From: Acanthosoma haemorrhoidale
Lineage: Eukaryota > Arthropoda > Insecta > Hemiptera > Acanthosomatidae
Assembly: GCA_930367205.1 (NCBI GenBank)
Contig: OV884013.1
Location: 115,649,475 to 115,713,474 of the forward strand
Direction: 5' to 3'
DNA: 64,000 nucleotides
The notes below the pieces were generated by a model, which was given only the letters and a program-made list of their open reading frames with translations, was not told the origin of the DNA and did not search any database. Positions 44,164-55,700 of this stretch are shown piece after piece (positions within the stretch are counted from its first letter, which is position 1; the number at the start of each line of letters is the position of its first letter). Made by a program: the position numbers and the translations under genes.

Positions 44164-44600
44164 CTCCCTTCCAAGTTCATGAAATATCCTAACCTATCCA
44201 ACCACCCTAATCTCCAAGCACAGTCATTGAACTGCACCACTCATCCCTATAATCCTCCTCGGAGACTAAAGCGGCAGTGGCCTCGTGACCTGTTATAATT
44301 GCGTAACAGTGGGAATCTTAGCAATGGGCAGTTTCTCAAATCATGTCCTAAGCGTCTGTGGAACTCGAAGTGTTGGTTATCCTCCACTGGCTAGTATCCG
44401 GTGACGCGGTTGACGGAGGAGCGTGGGGGACTTCCCAAGACTTCGCTTCCTCTTTCGCATTCGAGGGAGGTGACAACCATGTGGATTTGAGAGGTCTCTG
44501 GGCTGTTTGTAAATACTCTATGAACGAGATCATTTATCACGATTACTTATTGCCCGATAAAACAGATGGTAATTTTATCATAGTCAAGTTGTTGTTGAAT
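44164..44600 (+). mobile_element. JkA 5'-truncated insertion
   Basis: From the LIPSKF region of ORF2 through a complete type 3' UTR to ATCATAGTCAAGTTGTTGTT. AAAAATTTAAC precedes it and AAAAAATTAAC follows its tail, a plausible but imperfect target duplication. Confidence 0.92.
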
Positions 44601-44604
44601 TAAA

Positions 44605-45527
44605 AAAATTAACATTTACCAATGATTTAGAAAATATAGAAATCGAACTACCTCCGACAACCCTACATTTTTTTTTTAAACTAGACCCTCCTTTTGACAG
44701 ACAGACCTTCGTAATTTAAAATGTCATTTGCCCTACTCTGATATAAAGTATGCGTCGGGTTTTACTTGTCATTAATAAAACTGCCATACAAATGTTTTCT
44801 AGGCTATGAGAAAACCTTTAATTGTCTCATGCATCTCACGATTTGAATTTTTATGTCCAAGGTTATAGTTAGGAAACAGTTGACCTTCTGAGAGTCAATT
44901 ATAATGTCTACTATGTAATAACGAGATCCACTTTTAATTATAATACTTATTATTGTAATTAAGACCTTTTAAATCCAACAAAGGTCATTAAAACTAGTCA
45001 GTCGCAGGTCTCACACCGCGTCCCCCTTTGAAAAAGTGAGATAAGTAAAGGATCAATGTAAGTAGATAATGCACACAAATAAATTACCAGACTAAGGCTA
45101 GGATGAACAAGCAGTTGTGTAGTGCTGACAAAGGCGAGCTAACGAAGACCCTGGGCTCGAGTGCGTTGTAAGGGGCCAGAGATGTAGGTCAGAGAAGTGG
45201 CACTTCTCGACTCATTATCTTATACTGTCAGGTAGGAACACATTGGCTGGCTACTGTAGGTAAACAGTTGGTAGATGATATCTAGTGTTATACAACAACA
45301 GACTAACAGCATACAGACAGACCAAACTAGACCTGACAGCCAAGATGGAGCAGATCGATGTAGCAGTCCGTACCTGCCACCACTGCACCAATGGCCATCA
45401 ATCTCTCTCAAGGATCTCAGCTGGCTGAATATGCCCTGGGCCCTCTGAATATTTGGATCTCAACGGTACAGACCTCCAGCAGAAAATCAAAAACAATACC
45501 ATTTTCACTGTTATTATTATATTATAT
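44605..45527. other. Unassigned DNA
   Basis: No gene or repeat recognised. Ends in an ATTAT run at the mariner A insertion point. Confidence 0.35.
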
Positions 45528-45529
45528 TA

Positions 45530-46484
45530 TCAGGTCGAGTCATAAGTAACTTCCGATGCAGCTATGTAGAATCTATTGTTATGAGTTACCATGACAAGTT
45601 TTTCTTTTCACTATATAGACAAGGCCTCAGTTAGTATTTTGTCAACTTTTTTGTGTGATACACGTTACGTTAAACTGTTTTTTTAAAACCTCTGAAATGG
45701 AGAGTCAAAAAGTACATATTCGTCATGCAATGCTTTGGGAATTTAAACAAGGCAAAAGTGCTAGGGCAACGGCTGAAAAAATAGGCAGTGTACATGGTGA
45801 AGGACTAATAACTGATCGGGCAGTTAGAAATTGGTTTATAAAATTCCGTTCTGGAGATACGACCTTAAAAGGCGAACCGAGGGCGGGACGTCCTTCTGAC
45901 TTTGACAACAACCTTTTAAAGGCAATATTGGAGTAAAATCGACTTCAATCAACAAGAGGTATAGCAGAAAGGTTGAATACATCACAATCAACTGTTAACC
46001 ACCACCTGGAGAAATTAGGGAAAGTCAGCAAGTTATGAGTGTGGGTACCTCACAATCTCAGTGAACGGAATAATGAAGATCGCATGTCAATCGCCACAAG
46101 TCTGCTCTCACGGGTAAAAATTGAGCCTTTTTTAAACAGGATTGTAAGAGGCGATGAAAAATTGGTTACCTATGACAATATAGTCCGCAAAAGACAGTGG
46201 CTTGAAAAGGATCAACCACCGCTACCAGATCCGAAAGCAAACATCCATGGCAAAAAGATTTTATTGTGTGTATGGTGGGATTGTCAAGGAATAATTCACC
46301 ACGAGTTGTTGAAGTCAAATTTAACGATTACTGCGGATAGGTACGTTCAGCAGTTGCAAAGAGTGTAAGAGAAACTCCATGAAAGGCGTCCTGCACTCGT
46401 CAAAATTAATATGATTTTGTTATTAAATCAGAGCAAAATAAATGTCTGATAAAAAAGCGGAAGTTACTTATGACTCGAACTAAA
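45530..46484 (+). mobile_element. Mariner A, internally deleted copy 2
   Basis: About 955 bp after TA (45528-45529). Left end TCAGGTCGAGTCATAAGTAA; the right end is its imperfect inverse, followed by TA at 46485-46486. It has the same overall structure as 29783-30711. At about 950 bp it is well short of the roughly 1.3 kb usual for mariners. Confidence 0.92.
45697..46449 (+). pseudogene. Mariner A transposase remnant
   Basis: 251 codons in one frame with three stop codons (45934, 46036, 46366) and no frameshift. Residues 1-80 form the first helix-turn-helix region (MESQKVHIRHAMLWEFKQGK, then AVRNWFIKFRSGD and GEPRAGRPSDFD). A second helix-turn-helix follows (RGIAERLNTSQSTVNHHLEK), then WVPHNLSE, the first catalytic block RGDEKLVTYDN and CVWWDCQGIIHHELLKSN. 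The C-terminal third with DNARPH and SPDLAPSDYH-type blocks is missing, and the frame closes with LLNQSKINV. The product could not catalyse transposition. Confidence 0.92.
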
Positions 46485-46486
46485 TA

Positions 46487-47823
46487 TTTTATTATTATAA
46501 TATCTCTCATAATTAGAGTGCTGTTTAGACATAGGATTCCGTCATAGAAAAAAAACAATTTACAGCTTTTGACTATTTACACTCAACAACCTACAACCTA
46601 TGTTTTTGTATGTAGAGTGTAACGGACAATTTTTTGAAATTAAATGATCTCTATAAACTTGTGTACAAGGTTATGAATATGAAAACCTGAGGAGTGGAAT
46701 ACAAAAATTCGAATAAACTACCCGAGCAACAACCGGTTCAAGAAATTACAAAATTTTATATTTTTTAAAAAGATATGGATCAATCTTGGATACTTTGATC
46801 GGATATTTCGTTCTTGTCTCTCACCTCTCAAATCACAAAATTATGGTGCCAAATAGTCGAAAAAGTGGTCTCATTTTCTTACACCATGTCTTCGTCAATT
46901 AGTCCACGGTGAGCCCGTCAGTTGTACTTATGTTATAAGCTAGAACTAAACTACTTATACATGCTATGACAACATGTAGTTATGCACTGAGGATTAAGCC
47001 CGATAGCTACGCTAAATAAAATAAGGGTTTAGCTGATAATTTACTACTCCAAAGGATTATCAATTCCCTTTCCAGCGGCCCAGGAGAGAGAGACAACTTA
47101 ATTACAAGCAGCTCAAACAGGTTTTTAGAAACATATTTATCTATAAAGATTCGTAATTCATACTACAAGGTGTGACATGAGTTTCTTCAAAGCTCATTAT
47201 ATTACATTAAGTCCTTTTATGGTATCATAAAGTTGCTTAGTAACTTAGTCTAACAACATGTTTATTGTAGTATGATAATTATTGTATGTATAGAAAGAAA
47301 CCTGTAATAAACATTAATTTGTTTTTTCCTTTAGTTCTATTTATAAGAAACTGATCCACAAATACACTCATGCTAAATATAATTTTAAATACATAAGAAA
47401 AGTGATATGGATACTAAATAAGATAGATGTTGTATAGAGCGGGTATGTATTGTACTATTGATACATACAGTTAGTAAAGTTAACGGCGCCAGTATATACC
47501 ATAGCGCACAGCACCGGCTTGCTAACGCTCCCAATTAAAGTTGATATTTGCACTAACAAGTACTTGTCCACATTCAGGCGAAGGTAAATCCCAATTAGGG
47601 CAACAATTTTCAGAACCCTAGCACGTTTATGTATCCGTACTAGGATAACATTATTTATAAGAATATCATTTCACTAAATACAATTGTATGATGTGTACGA
47701 AATGTCAATTCTTCATTAATAAGAAAAAAAATCAGTAAGGCTCCATAACAAGCACCTGTCCTTGGCATGTTTAATGTGAAATCGGCTTAGGAAAACAGTT
47801 GTATGCTAAGTCTGTTCTTTCCA
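46487..47823. other. Unassigned DNA
   Basis: AT-rich, no gene recognised. Confidence 0.4.
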
Positions 47824-48320
47824 AATTAAAAACAAAAAGTTATAATGATAAAAAATTATTTGTATTAACTAAAAAAAGGAAGCAAAAAAAAAAAAGAAAA
47901 ATTCGTTTATGACAAAAAGAAGTCAAAAACAAAAAGTAATAATGATAAAAAATTATTTGTATTAACTAAAAACAAAAAGTAATAATGATAAAAAATTATT
48001 TGTATTAACTAAAAAACGGAAGCAAAAAAAAAAAGAAATATTCGTTTATGACAAAAAGAAGTCAAAAACAAAAAGTAATAATGATAAAAAATTATTTGTA
48101 TTAACTAAAAACAAAAAGTAATAATGATAAAAAATTATTTGTATTAACTAAAAAACGGAAGCAAAAAAAAAAGAAAAATTCGTTTATGACAAAAAAAAGT
48201 CATAAATAAATCTAAAAACAAAAAATAATAACGAAAAAAAATTATTTGTATTAACTAAAAAACGGAAGCAAAAAAAAAAGAAAAATTCGTTCATGACAAA
48301 AAAGTCATAAATAAATCAAC
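47824..48320. repeat. Two-unit higher-order tandem array
   Basis: Built from unit A (about 43 bp: AAAAACAAAAAGTAATAATG, ATAAAAAATTATTTGTATTA, ACT) and unit B (about 52 bp: AAAACGGAAGC, an A-run, GAAAAATTCGTTTATGACAA, AAAGAAGTC). The order is A B A A B A A B A B, with the last B units extended by ATAAATAAATC. Identity is very high except in the last A and B. Confidence 0.93.
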
Positions 48321-49481
48321 TTTATCACAATAGCTTGCCGAACATAAAAATTTTAACTTTCCAAATTCACATTTTATTCTTGAAGGATACGACCAGTAAT
48401 TAATTCTGCATGTTATTAGAACATTGAATATCGAAAATAGTCTTCTGTGACCTTAATGATGGCTACCTTTCCAAAAAAGGCTGCTTATTAGTTCCTTAGA
48501 TGTTTAACCTTCAATTATTTTCACCGATAGAAAATAACGTACCGGGGCTAGCAGGGGATCTCATGAATTACCGAGTCCGTCGGCATTTATCTTCACTTAG
48601 TAAATTGAAAATCTCAGTAATATCTCAGTCTTGGGGTAGGAAATCACAGAAAATCGCTGGATACTAATCAAATGACTATTCTCATTTTTTTTTTTTTGTT
48701 TCGACATTAGATGGCTAGTTGGTTGTATCCCCAAAAAATGATTTGTGGGTGTGATGTGTCCGGCCGGCATCGCTTCTTGCCAATTCTACTAAATTTTCTA
48801 TTTGAACAACATATGTCAAAACAAGTATTACCTCGTGAACTGAGACGGCATTCACTAGGATGAAAAAAAAAAATTAAAATTGGTTTATATTCAAATAAGT
48901 TCAGAGCCTTGAGAAAGAGATAAATTGGAATGATTACTTCTTCCAACATGGGATTAGTGAATTCCTGCAAACTTCCCTAAGAATGTACGAAACTCAAACA
49001 TATAAAAGTGGAGACCCACCATGCTCGGTAGTATTTGCATATCGTAGCTAAAATATGGACAGCGATTTGTGTATTCAATTTAATCTGACTATATTTGTTT
49101 TCCATTGCCTGTATTATTAAATAAACAGCGCAGAGCCTCTGAGCAGAAACAAGGGCGAAGATAAACACACATCACTGTCCCAGTGTGGACCCTTCCATTA
49201 TAAAAGTGTTCCCACTGCCCACAAAGTGCCCCCCCCCCCCCTCCCCAAACCAAACAGATACAACCACCGCTAAACCCCAAAACAAACACGCAGGCACAAC
49301 GGGTAGGTGTGCAGAAAAAGTGGGATCAATACATGGGGGGTTAAGGGGGGGGGCGGGGAAGGTTGTGGCTATTTCCCCCATATATCTTGACTTTAACTGT
49401 TTCTAAATCTTACTTTGTTTCTGCAGCGGTAGTAGTGTCGAACGAGCGGTACAAAAAGTGTTAAAATAAAAATTATTTATA
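48321..49481. other. Unassigned DNA with C- and G-runs
   Basis: A C-run of about 13 at 49229 is followed 100 bp later by G-runs (GGGGGG, GGGGGGGGG, GGGG, about 49335-49360). No gene recognised. Minus frames of 87, 63, 66 and 69 codons cross the area without motifs. Confidence 0.4.
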
Positions 49482-50384
49482 TTGAGGTTGGCAAGAAAGT
49501 GTGAAATAAAACTCAATCTTTTCTACACAAAAAATGATCTTAAATCAGTCAAATATATTCCATTCTATTCGATGACCTTTTCCCATCTTTCTGCTAACTT
49601 CATGATCCCGGGCTCATTGAACGTCTGGTCCTTATCAGCAAAAAACTCAACCAAGTGCGATTTTAGGTCATCGTTATTACTGAAATTTTTACCATGTAAA
49701 ATAATTAAGATGTTTTGTAAACTTCGAAATAAATGATGATCCGATGGTGCAAGGTCGGGGCTGTATGGCTGATGCGACATAACTTCCCAAACAAGGCCCT
49801 AATAGTTTCGTACGTGTTGCCAAAGATGTGTGAGGCCTCGCATTGTCGTAGCGGAATCCAAATATCGAGCTTCTTAACAAGTCCAAGACGTCTTATATGA
49901 TTTTCAATTGTCTGCGATACATTTAACTGTTTTGCAATCGCTCGCACAGTTATATAACGATTCGATTCAATTATGACTTTCATTTTGTGATCATCAACTT
50001 GAGAAGGTCGACCAGAACGTTGGTCATCTTTAAGTGAAAAATCTCCAACGAAATTTTTTAAACCGATTCTGACACGTGCGTTCTGTTAAACAATCAACAC
50101 CATAAACTTCACATATCTCTTTGTGAGCCTCAACCGCTTTCTTGCCTTAATGAAAATAAAAAAGTAAAATGTGTCGAAAATGCTTATTTTTGCACTCCAT
50201 GTTAAAACTGTCCGTTAACTGACAGTTGTGAACAAAATTACTCGGAATTTCTTTCTATAGGAACCTAAAGGTATCGACTACTAAATATCAAAAGAAAAAA
50301 AATTCTAACATTGACAAAAGAATAAGGAAACCAACATAACGCTATCTCCTGGTGCAAACCGAAATCAGTTTCTTGCCAAGCCAA
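49482..50384 (-). mobile_element. Mariner B, internally deleted copy 2
   Basis: 903 bp flanked by TA (49480-49481 and 50385-50386) with ends TTGAGGTTGGCAAGAAA and TTGGCTTGGCAAGAAACTGA. The minus-strand remnant starts near 50200 with a MECKNKHFRH-like start. It runs through VRAIAKQLNVSQTIENHIRR and LGLVKKLDIW, then at the same junction as copy 1 passes to the DNARPHTSLATRTK block. It ends with HQPYSPDLAPSDHHLFRSLQ and SHLVEFFADKDQ. The second and third Asp blocks are present, the first is deleted, and several frameshifts occur. Confidence 0.92.
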
Positions 50385-50386
50385 TA

Positions 50387-51157
50387 GATAACACTCGTCG
50401 AAGCTCCGTTTTCTATATTGTGTATTTCCTGTTAGTACATTCGAGTTGTCATAGAGATGGTCTCATTTTTTACTTGAGATATATATCCTTGGGATGGTGG
50501 GATTGATTTGTCTGACCCAAGGTCTACAGGCCAGTCTCTTTGGGGTCGGTCACCTAAAGATGTAGCTCGTGACCCATCAACCCCATAGCCATTTTTTTTT
50601 TTTAGCTGTATTCTTTGTTAGGAAAACGTATCAGAAGATTGGGGTAGGTTTCGATTAGGTGTTTATACACCTCGTAGCTGAGGCGTCTCTCAACCGTTAA
50701 TAACAAAGTCCACATTATCATAACCCAGTCCTTTCTTGCTACATTATTATGCTATTATGCTTTTAAGTGCTCTCCAGATATTTCCCATTTATTTATTCAT
50801 TTTGTTTCATGTTATGCGATATACTATATATTGTTGGTCTCAGCTGCATAAAATGGTCGTGAGTTTCAGAGTCATATTTATCTAGCCTATATTTTAATAT
50901 TCGTTTATCGTGTTCAAACCATTCCGACCGAAGTATGGTGCCGTGCCACCACGAGTGGTAGCACTGCTTTCTTCTGTGATAAGGTAGAACCATGGCCACA
51001 GGATAACAATTAGCTATTGACTGTCACGTCGTGCCTGGTGTCCTTTGGCCCATCTGGACGAGTTTTAACAAATAAAAACGAAGTTAAAAAAGATGGCATT
51101 TTAGAACGACGCTGAATTAAAAAAAAAAGTCCATTTGTCCTCATGAAAAAATGATGA
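50387..51157. other. Unassigned DNA
   Basis: No gene recognised. The minus frame 50999-50793 (68 codons) lacks any motif. Confidence 0.35.
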
Positions 51158-51159
51158 GA

Positions 51160-51675
51160 TTCTTCATGGAAAATGTCATATACTCTCAATATTCTTCATG
51201 GAAAATGTCATATACTCTCAATATTCTTCATGGAAAATGTCATATACTCTCAATATTCTTCATGGAAAATGTCATATACTCTCAATATTCTTCAAGGAAA
51301 ATGTCATATACTCTCAATATTCTTCATGGAAAATGTCATATACTCTCAATATTCTTCATGGAAAATGTCATATACTCTCAATATTCTTCATGGAAAATGT
51401 CATATACTCTCAATATTCTTCAAGGAAAATGTCATATACTCTCAATATTCTTCATGGAAAATGTCATATACTCTCAATATTCTTCATGGAAAATGTCATA
51501 TACACTCAATATTCTTCATGGAAAATGTCATATACTCTCAATATTCTTCATGGAAAATGTCATATACTCTCAATATTCTTCATGGAAAATTTCATATACT
51601 CTCAATATTCTTCATGGAAAATGTCATATACTCTCAATATTCTTCATGGAAAATTTCATATACTCTCAATATTCT
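51160..51675. repeat. 32-bp tandem array, 16 units
   Basis: Sixteen units of TTCATGGAAAATGTCATATA plus CTCTCAATATTC. Most are identical. TTCAAGG variants lie 128 bp apart (51293 and 51421, four units) and AAATTTC variants 64 bp apart (two units), showing growth by multi-unit duplication. The unit has no stop codon in any forward frame. All three plus frames are therefore open for 160-180 codons and read the same 32-residue peptide cycle. I treat these as non-genic. Confidence 0.97.
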
Positions 51676-51849
51676 TTCCTCGACACTGAGAAGGCGCTGT
51701 AGGAGGTAGGCTCTCAGGAACATGATGGATGAAAGAGGTAAAACCCTCTTAGCTAATATCTCTTTGAAAATAAATTCCCCTAGAGGGAGTTCATAAAAAC
51801 GTATTTCATTTTCTTGTAGCAGTCAAGTAAAAATTCAGTAATATAATAT

Positions 51850-52715
51850 CCGCAAGTTCTTCTGTCCGCTAGTTTTTTAAAATTAGATTCCTCTCCCTGT
51901 ATCCGAGACAGTACGGTACTTAGGCTTCCATCTCGACAAACGACTGACCTGGAACCCACACAAGAGGCTAAAAAGACAAGAACTAAACAGACGTTTTGGA
52001 CAACTGTACAGACTACTTCAAAGGACATCCCATCTCTCAATAGAAAATAAACTACTTATCTATCAAAGTTATACCTTAAGTCAATCTGGACATACGGAAT
52101 AGAGCTTTGGGGGACAGCAAAAAAGTCGAACATCAAGCGCATCCAATCCTTTCAATTAAAAGTCCTGAGAACAATATTAAATGTCCCTTACTACGTCAGC
52201 AACAAAACCCTTCATAACGATCTTAATATACCCTACATTCTTGAACTCATCCCTTCCAAGTTCATAAAATTCCATAGTAACCTATCGAACCATCCTAATC
52301 CCCTAGCATTGTCATTGTACTCCCCAACTCATCCCTACAATCCTCCTCGGAGACTGAAACGGCAGTGGCCTCGTGACCTGCTATAAATGCGTGACAGTGG
52401 GAGTCCTGGCAATGGCCAGTTTCGCCAAACATGTCCTGAGCGTCTGTGGCTCTCGCGCTCTTCGTCAACCTTCACTGGCTCTTATCCAGTGACGCGCCTG
52501 AGCGGCTGAGCGTGGGGGACTTCCCAGGACTCCGCTTCCTCCTTCGCGCGCGAGGGAAGTGACAACTATGTGGATTTGGGGGGCCTCTGGGTTGTTATAT
52601 AGTATATGTATATATAGTATGAATGAGCGAGTGAATGAAAATTGTAAGTTGGTATGAATGAGATCACAAATACTTATAGCGCAATCAGGCAGATTGTAAT
52701 TTTATCATAATAAAG
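51850..52715 (+). mobile_element. JkA 5'-truncated insertion, longest truncated copy
   Basis: About 866 bp from CRKSCPLVYF of ORF2 to ATCATAATAAAG. It has one extra base near 52070 (ATACCTTAAG) and other small changes that break the frame. The 3' UTR is complete in type. No clear target duplication found. Confidence 0.95.
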
Positions 52716-53014
52716 TTATTGTCAATTTGAAAATATTATATCACCTACATGATATCACATAGTTGTGGGAGGTGTCCGCTACCACCCCATAAGACCTGTT
52801 GCTTGCCATAAGAGCCACAGTCACCAACCCACTTGCGATTTTCCGCCTCAGCGGCTCTGTTGTAGAATTATATTTCGGTCCACCCACCCGTGACTAAACA
52901 GTTGCGGCCATCTCAGTATCAAAATGTATTTTGATCAGATGACATGTTGATAAATTACTTCAAAAAATTATAGAAAATCCATTCAAGATCTATTGATGTT
53001 TTTAAGGTCCCTAC
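52716..53014. other. Unassigned DNA
   Basis: No gene or repeat recognised. Confidence 0.35.
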
Positions 53015-53016
53015 TA

Positions 53017-53900
53017 AAGGGTGTCCCCAAATTAACGCAATATTTGAATTTGCCGCCATTTGTGCAGTAAAGTGCTGGCAACCCTAAAAAAAACACAATT
53101 TGACAGCTGACAGTTTAGGGTTAGTAAAAATGGAGCGTTACACGATAGAACAAAGTGTCCTTATTGTTGAACATTATCTCAAAAATAATGAAAGTTTGGC
53201 GGCCGCAGTTCGAAAATTTCATACAAAATATAGTCGGAATAGTGTTTTGACTTCATCAACTGTGAAGAGATCAATTGAAAAATTTAGGGAGACTGGATCA
53301 GTTGGAGACACACACTAAACACACTGGTCGTTCAAATGCCAATATCGAAGCATTGCGTGAGAGTGTTGTTGAAAATCCAGGAACATCAATTCGGCGTCGT
53401 AAACACATTTCTTTGTGCCGAAATTGGATGATATTAATGTGGCCAATATGTGGTTTCAACAAGATGGTGCCACATGCCATACAGCCCATGAAACAATTCA
53501 AATACTGCATGAGACATTTCCAGGTCGTGTACTCTCTCGCTTCGGTGATCAGAATTGGTTCCTTAGATCGTGTGATTTAACAGCTTTAGATTTGCTTTTA
53601 TGGGGTTATTTGAAGTCAAAGGTGTATGTCAACGAGCCCACATCCACCCGTGCATTAAAAGAGGAAATTCAACGCTGCATCAACGAAATTCAACCACATT
53701 TATGCCAAATGGTCATGGAAAATTTCGTCAAAAGAGTGCGTATGTGTCAACAAAGTCGTGGAGGCCATTTGCCCGATGTGTTATTATATAAATAGCCCTA
53801 TCCTATTTAGTTTATAATTCAATAACAAAATAACAACAAAAATACTAAAAACTGGGTTTTATATTTAAATTAAATCTTGCGTTAATTCTGGGACACAATT
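53017..53900 (+). mobile_element. Tc1/mariner-type element C, internally deleted
   Basis: 884 bp flanked by TA (53015-53016, 53901-53902). The ends AAGGGTGTCCCCAAATTAAC and the inverse of AATTGTGTCCCAGAATTAAC match with a few differences. Coding remnants start with an N-terminal domain, MERYTIEQSVLIVEHYLKNN through SSTVKRSIEKFRETGSVGD (53130-53318, stop). After a short middle comes the C-terminal catalytic half WFQQDGATCHTAHETIQILH, PRSCDLT-like RSCDLTALDLLLWGYLKSKV and RGGHLPDVLL (to 53793). The section between the N-terminal domain and the QQDGA block is mostly missing, including the first catalytic Asp. Confidence 0.9.
53130..53795 (+). pseudogene. Element C transposase remnant
   Basis: Two pieces in different frames: 53130-53318 and 53415-53795. 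The second keeps DGATCHTA (second catalytic Asp) and LDLLLWGYLKSKVYVN (third acidic position). The family is widespread in arthropods, often annotated as Tc3-like or helix-turn-helix DUF4817-linked transposase. The frame break and deletion make it inactive. Confidence 0.85.
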
Positions 53901-53902
53901 TA

Positions 53903-55016
53903 TAAATTGCTTATTTACTTGCTTAGGCACTAAATCACAAAGTTAATCAATGAATTGGGAACCTTAAAATTCTTAGAATAATCCGGCAATAAGGCGATGA
54001 AGTCTACTCCCTTAATACTTCTCCGACTTCGACCCTGAAAAGCCGCATTCTAATTTATAATAATAAATAAGTTTAACTAATGTGTTTGTTTTTTTGGTTC
54101 TTTTCTCCACAGATACTGGTGATCGCGAAGAAATACTCGAGGTTACCCACACTACTAGGTTAGGATCTTTACTGTACTTGCCAACAGCGGGTGAATAATG
54201 ATGGCAAGAATGTTTTTGCTATGGTTTCCGAAGGATCATATTGCCAATCCATATTTCACCAGGCGTGAGTTTCACACGGAACTTTGAAGATATAGTTAAC
54301 TCGAGGGTATTCACCTTACGGAATAACTTAGCCCCAGCTAACTCGCTTGACACCAAGACGACCCTGCCTGTAACCCGACCTGAGGAAGTTACTTCCTATT
54401 TTCCTGACTACTAAACACCTAGGAGAAAAGTTTTTCTCTCCTTAACCATATGCAGTATTTACCATGTGAGCTCTATTTGAATATAGAACGAGAAGGAATG
54501 CACAAATAGAACCGTCTAAAGATACCGAATGGAAAATAGAAAATAACCGTCAACTTGGCACCCATTCCAAAATATTGTCGGTACATACATCAAAAGAACG
54601 GGGCAGTTCGCAATTCCAGCCCGTCACAGGACAACATATGTTATTGCAGTATTTGGTCCGTGGATCGATAGCCTCGCCGTCATAGCTTTCTTCGAAACCA
54701 AGATGATTTCTTTATCAGATACACTGAAAGGTCGTTATTTCATTTACGATGTGAATAATATTTATAATATATTTAAAAGAGATAGTAGGAAGTGAAAGAA
54801 CGCCACGCTTTTAGATGATCGGTTCTCGACGTTTGATCTTCGAGTTTAAAATTTGGGAAGTGGGAGGGGGGGGGGGAATAAAATATTGCAAAAATTTAAT
54901 AATAACAATTTTTAAGAAAATTACAGTAAAATTTGGTAGACAGGTGGTGAATGCCATACAAGCAGGTGATCCCAGACATGCACAAACCTTTGAAAAGGCT
55001 TTCTAGTTTTCACCAT
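53903..55016. other. Unassigned DNA
   Basis: No gene recognised; a G-run lies at about 54864. Confidence 0.35.
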
Positions 55017-55139
55017 AACATCAAGGGCATACAATCCTTTCAATCAAAAGTCCTGAGAACAATAGTAAATGCCTCTTATTACGTCAGCAACAAAGCTCTT
55101 AATAACGATCTTAATATACCTTACATTCTCGAACTCTTA
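55017..55139 (+). mobile_element. JkA fragment
   Basis: About 120 bp of the ORF2 end, from NIKGIQSFQSKVLRTIVNA to IPYILEL, cut before the 3' UTR. Confidence 0.85.
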
Positions 55140-55544
55140 TAATTTTATAGCTTGCATGGCAGAGGGGCACTACTCCCTAAAAGGGATGTATAATTTAAAC
55201 AAAAAATTGACTTACGTGTGTGTGTGTAGGGAAGCTATGAACAAAGCCATGAAGGGTATCTTGTGCATGAATGGTGACATGTATGAATGAGAATGAGAAG
55301 TCAGCCACCGGGAGGGACAGCCTCTGTCCGTTCTGGTCAAACATTAATGCCCGTGCATTAGTTATATGGGGACAGAAACCGGTCCAAAACACACAGCAAA
55401 TGTCAACCTAAAATATTAATGCTACCTCAAACCTTTTCCACGTACAGCTTTGAAACTAATAAATTGCGATCCAAAATCAAAGTGAATTATTAATAAATTC
55501 TAACGTATTAAAAATTGAAAAGCAGACTCGTTTAGTTCGATTGA

Positions 55545-55629
55545 AAATACTGCATGAATGAGCAAGTGAATGAAAATGGTAAATACGGTATGAATGAGAT
55601 CATTTATCACAATTATTGCCCAATGAAGC
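55545..55629 (+). mobile_element. JkA 3' UTR fragment
   Basis: Matches AAATACTGCATGAATGAGCA to GAAGCAGATTATAA. It lies 400 bp after the previous fragment in the same orientation, so both may derive from one copy broken by an intervening insertion or replacement (55140-55544). Confidence 0.8.
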
Positions 55630-55700
55630 AGATTATAACAGGGGTTCGAGTCCTGCTAGAATATTCTTCTATTTACCTAATAATTATAAAATATTTGATA
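55630..55700 (+). repeat. tRNA-derived SINE fragment (B box and tail)
   Basis: CAGGGGTTCGAGTCCTG can form a T-arm. The following AGAATATT, TATTTACCTAATAATTATA resembles the sequence after the T-arm-like motifs at 59762 and on the minus strand at 63886. The A-box half is absent because it abuts the JkA tail. Confidence 0.4.

Noticed and set aside
51160..51675. A CRISPR-like array
   Set aside because: The units are contiguous with no unique spacers, and the genome is eukaryotic in every other respect.
51151..51709. Three overlapping 163-183 codon frames as protein genes
   Set aside because: They are phase-shifted readings of one 32-bp satellite unit with no start context, no non-repeat domain and equal openness in all forward frames.
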